NCBI GenBank assembly: GCA_964221845.1
Contig: CAXPZW010000044.1
Coordinates: forward strand, 1-14,862
Origin: CAXPZW01 sp964221845
GTDB taxonomy: Bacteria > Bacteroidota > Bacteroidia > Flavobacteriales_D > Sanyastnellaceae
Direction: 5' to 3'
DNA: 14,862 nucleotides
The notes below the pieces were generated by a model. That model made no database searches. It saw only the letters and a program-made list of their open reading frames with translations, and had not been told where the DNA came from. The position numbers were made by a program, and so were the translations under genes. Below, piece by piece: positions 13,595 to 14,862 of the stretch (the first letter of the stretch is position 1; every line of letters starts with the position of its first letter).

Positions 13595-14862
13595 ATGAAA
13601 TCATCATCCAACAAAGGGTTGTTCTCGCATTTGCGAAGCGACCTCCCGGCCAGTATTGTGGTCTTCTTGGTGGCCATGCCTTTGTGCTTGGGCATCGCTC
13701 TTGCGTCCTTCCCTGAGGGCATGGCGCCCAACCTGTTTTCCGGCCTGATCGCCGGTATCGTCGGCGGTATCATCGTCGGCACCATCTCCGGCTCGCACAT
13801 TGGTGTGAGTGGACCTGCGGCCGGTTTGGCCGTGATTGTAGCCGCAGCCATTGGTGAGTTGGGCGCATTCAACGTCTTCTTGCTTTCAGTCGTGTTGGCA
13901 GGGGTGATCCAAATCCTGCTTGGCGTTCTAAGAGCAGGTGTGATCGGGTATTACTTCCCCAACTCGGTGATCAAAGGCATGCTTGCCGGTATCGGGGTCT
14001 TGATTTTCTTCAAGCAGATTCCCCACGTCATGGGGTACGACAAGGTGCCTTGGGGCGAGTGGAGCTTCTTCCAGTCTGACGGTGAAAACACCTTCAGCGA
14101 AATGCTGGTGAGTATGCAACAAGTCTCCTGGGGTTCACTGATCATCGCCGGCATCTCTTTGGCCATCCTGATCCTCTGGGAGCGTCCGTTCATGAAACGC
14201 ATTGCCTTGTTCAAGTGGATTCAAGGTCCTCTGGTCGCGGTGGTGACCGGCATTGTGCTCTTTAGTGTATTCGGCTCGGAAGGCACCTACGGCCTGCGCG
14301 ACGATCAAATGGTATCGATTCCAGTGTCCTCATCCATCAGCGGCTTCTTTGGCCAGTTCACTTTCCCCGATTGGAGTGCCATTTGGTCGGCCAAAGTGTG
14401 GTCTACGGCTTTGGTGATTGCGGTAGTGGCCTCGTTGGAGACCCTGCTGTGTGTGGAGGCGACCGATAAATTGGATCCGCACAAACGCATCACTCCGACC
14501 AACCGTGAGCTCATGGCGCAAGGCGCGGGCAACATGGTTTCAGGCCTGATTGGTGGTCTTCCTGTGACGCAGGTGATCGTTCGCTCTTCGGCCAACATTC
14601 AAAGTGGCGGCCGCACCAAGATGTCGGCGGTGATCCACGGTGTGCTCCTGTTGGTTTCGGTGATGATCATTCCTGACCTGCTCAACCGCATCCCATTGGC
14701 GAGTTTGGCGGCCATTCTGTTGGTGGTGGGTTGGAAATTGGCCAAGCCTGCTTTGTTCCGCAGCCAGTGGAATGCGGGTCTGACCCAATTCCTTCCCTTC
14801 ATCGTGACCATTTTGGGAATCGTATTCATCGACCTGCTATGGGGGGTTGGACTGGGCTTGAT
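13595..14862 (+). CDS. SulP-family inorganic anion transporter (partial, C-terminus outside window)
   Basis: The frame is open from the ATG at 13595 to the edge, 422 residues. It is a polytopic inner-membrane carrier of the SulP/SLC26 family, which moves sulfate, bicarbonate or related anions. It begins with a short Ser/Lys-rich tail and LRSDLPASIVVFLVAMPLCLGIA. The signature SGPAAGLAVIVAAAIG follows at about 72-87, then further hydrophobic helices. PNSVIKGMLAGIGVLI (about 122-137), SLETLLCVEATDKLDP (about 280-295) and a GLIGGLPVTQVIVRSSANI segment (about 317-335) are typical of the family. The STAS domain that usually closes these proteins would lie beyond the window. In Bacteroidota such genes often sit beside carbonic anhydrase, which cannot be checked here. 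Substrate not assignable. Confidence 0.95.
   Translation, partial: MKSSSNKGLFSHLRSDLPASIVVFLVAMPLCLGIALASFPEGMAPNLFSGLIAGIVGGIIVGTISGSHIGVSGPAAGLAVIVAAAIGELGAFNVFLLSVVLAGVIQILLGVLRAGVIGYYFPNSVIKGMLAGIGVLIFFKQIPHVMGYDKVPWGEWSFFQSDGENTFSEMLVSMQQVSWGSLIIAGISLAILILWERPFMKRIALFKWIQGPLVAVVTGIVLFSVFGSEGTYGLRDDQMVSIPVSSSISGFFGQFTFPDWSAIWSAKVWSTALVIAVVASLETLLCVEATDKLDPHKRITPTNRELMAQGAGNMVSGLIGGLPVTQVIVRSSANIQSGGRTKMSAVIHGVLLLVSVMIIPDLLNRIPLASLAAILLVVGWKLAKPALFRSQWNAGLTQFLPFIVTILGIVFIDLLWGVGLGL

Noticed and set aside
1..14862. CRISPR arrays, tRNA or rRNA genes, insertion sequences
   Set aside because: No regularly spaced repeats, cloverleaf-like or rRNA-like sequence, transposase frame or paired terminal repeats were seen.

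Overview
The window looks like chromosomal DNA of a moderately GC-rich member of the Bacteroidota, most likely Flavobacteriales (inference). Several lines point that way: promoter-like boxes of the Bacteroidota form TAnnTTTG stand at short distances before several start codons, Shine-Dalgarno sequences are weak or absent, and the gene families fit (type B ribosomal protein bL31, RibB with a degenerate RibA-like half, the ligase-associated nuclease/ATP-dependent ligase pair, a short RRM protein with an Arg/Gly tail, SulP). No tRNA, rRNA, CRISPR array, transposase or phage gene was seen.

Layout. 1-1175 (-): C-terminally cut, exported acidic protein with two copies of one module. 1275-2447 (-): family 4 glycosyltransferase whose leader carries a terminator-like hairpin. 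2709-2993 (+): rpmE2 (bL31), with its own terminator. 3285-4409 (-): ribB with a zinc-site-less GTP cyclohydrolase II-like half. 4726-5508 (+): small MscS-type channel that seems to lack part of its cytoplasmic domain. 5571-7768 (+): tight run of def (peptide deformylase), a helical-repeat lipoprotein and an AlkB-type alkane monooxygenase. Convergent to it and overlapping its last 21 bases, 7748-10362 (-) holds ATP-dependent DNA ligase and its partner metallo-beta-lactamase exonuclease, coupled through ATGA.

10447-12636 (-) is a small accessory set (SGNH hydrolase, TylF-type methyltransferase, PhyH-type oxygenase) that by eye is less GC-rich than its surroundings. Its oxygenase seems to have lost its N-terminus to an in-frame TAA plus a frameshift at a six-base homopolymer. 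12721-13026 (-): RRM RNA-binding protein with a good promoter and a strong terminator. 13204-13533 (+): small unknown membrane or exported protein, followed by a SulP anion transporter that runs off the right edge.

I did not find a convincing new multi-gene system. The most useful leads are the apparent gene decay in the oxygenase, the internal gap in the MscS protein, the terminator-in-leader arrangement before the glycosyltransferase (and a similar one before the SGNH gene), the RibB fusion without zinc ligands, and the two-module exported protein. Promoter calls rest on the -7 box by eye and are tentative unless a -33 TTG is named.
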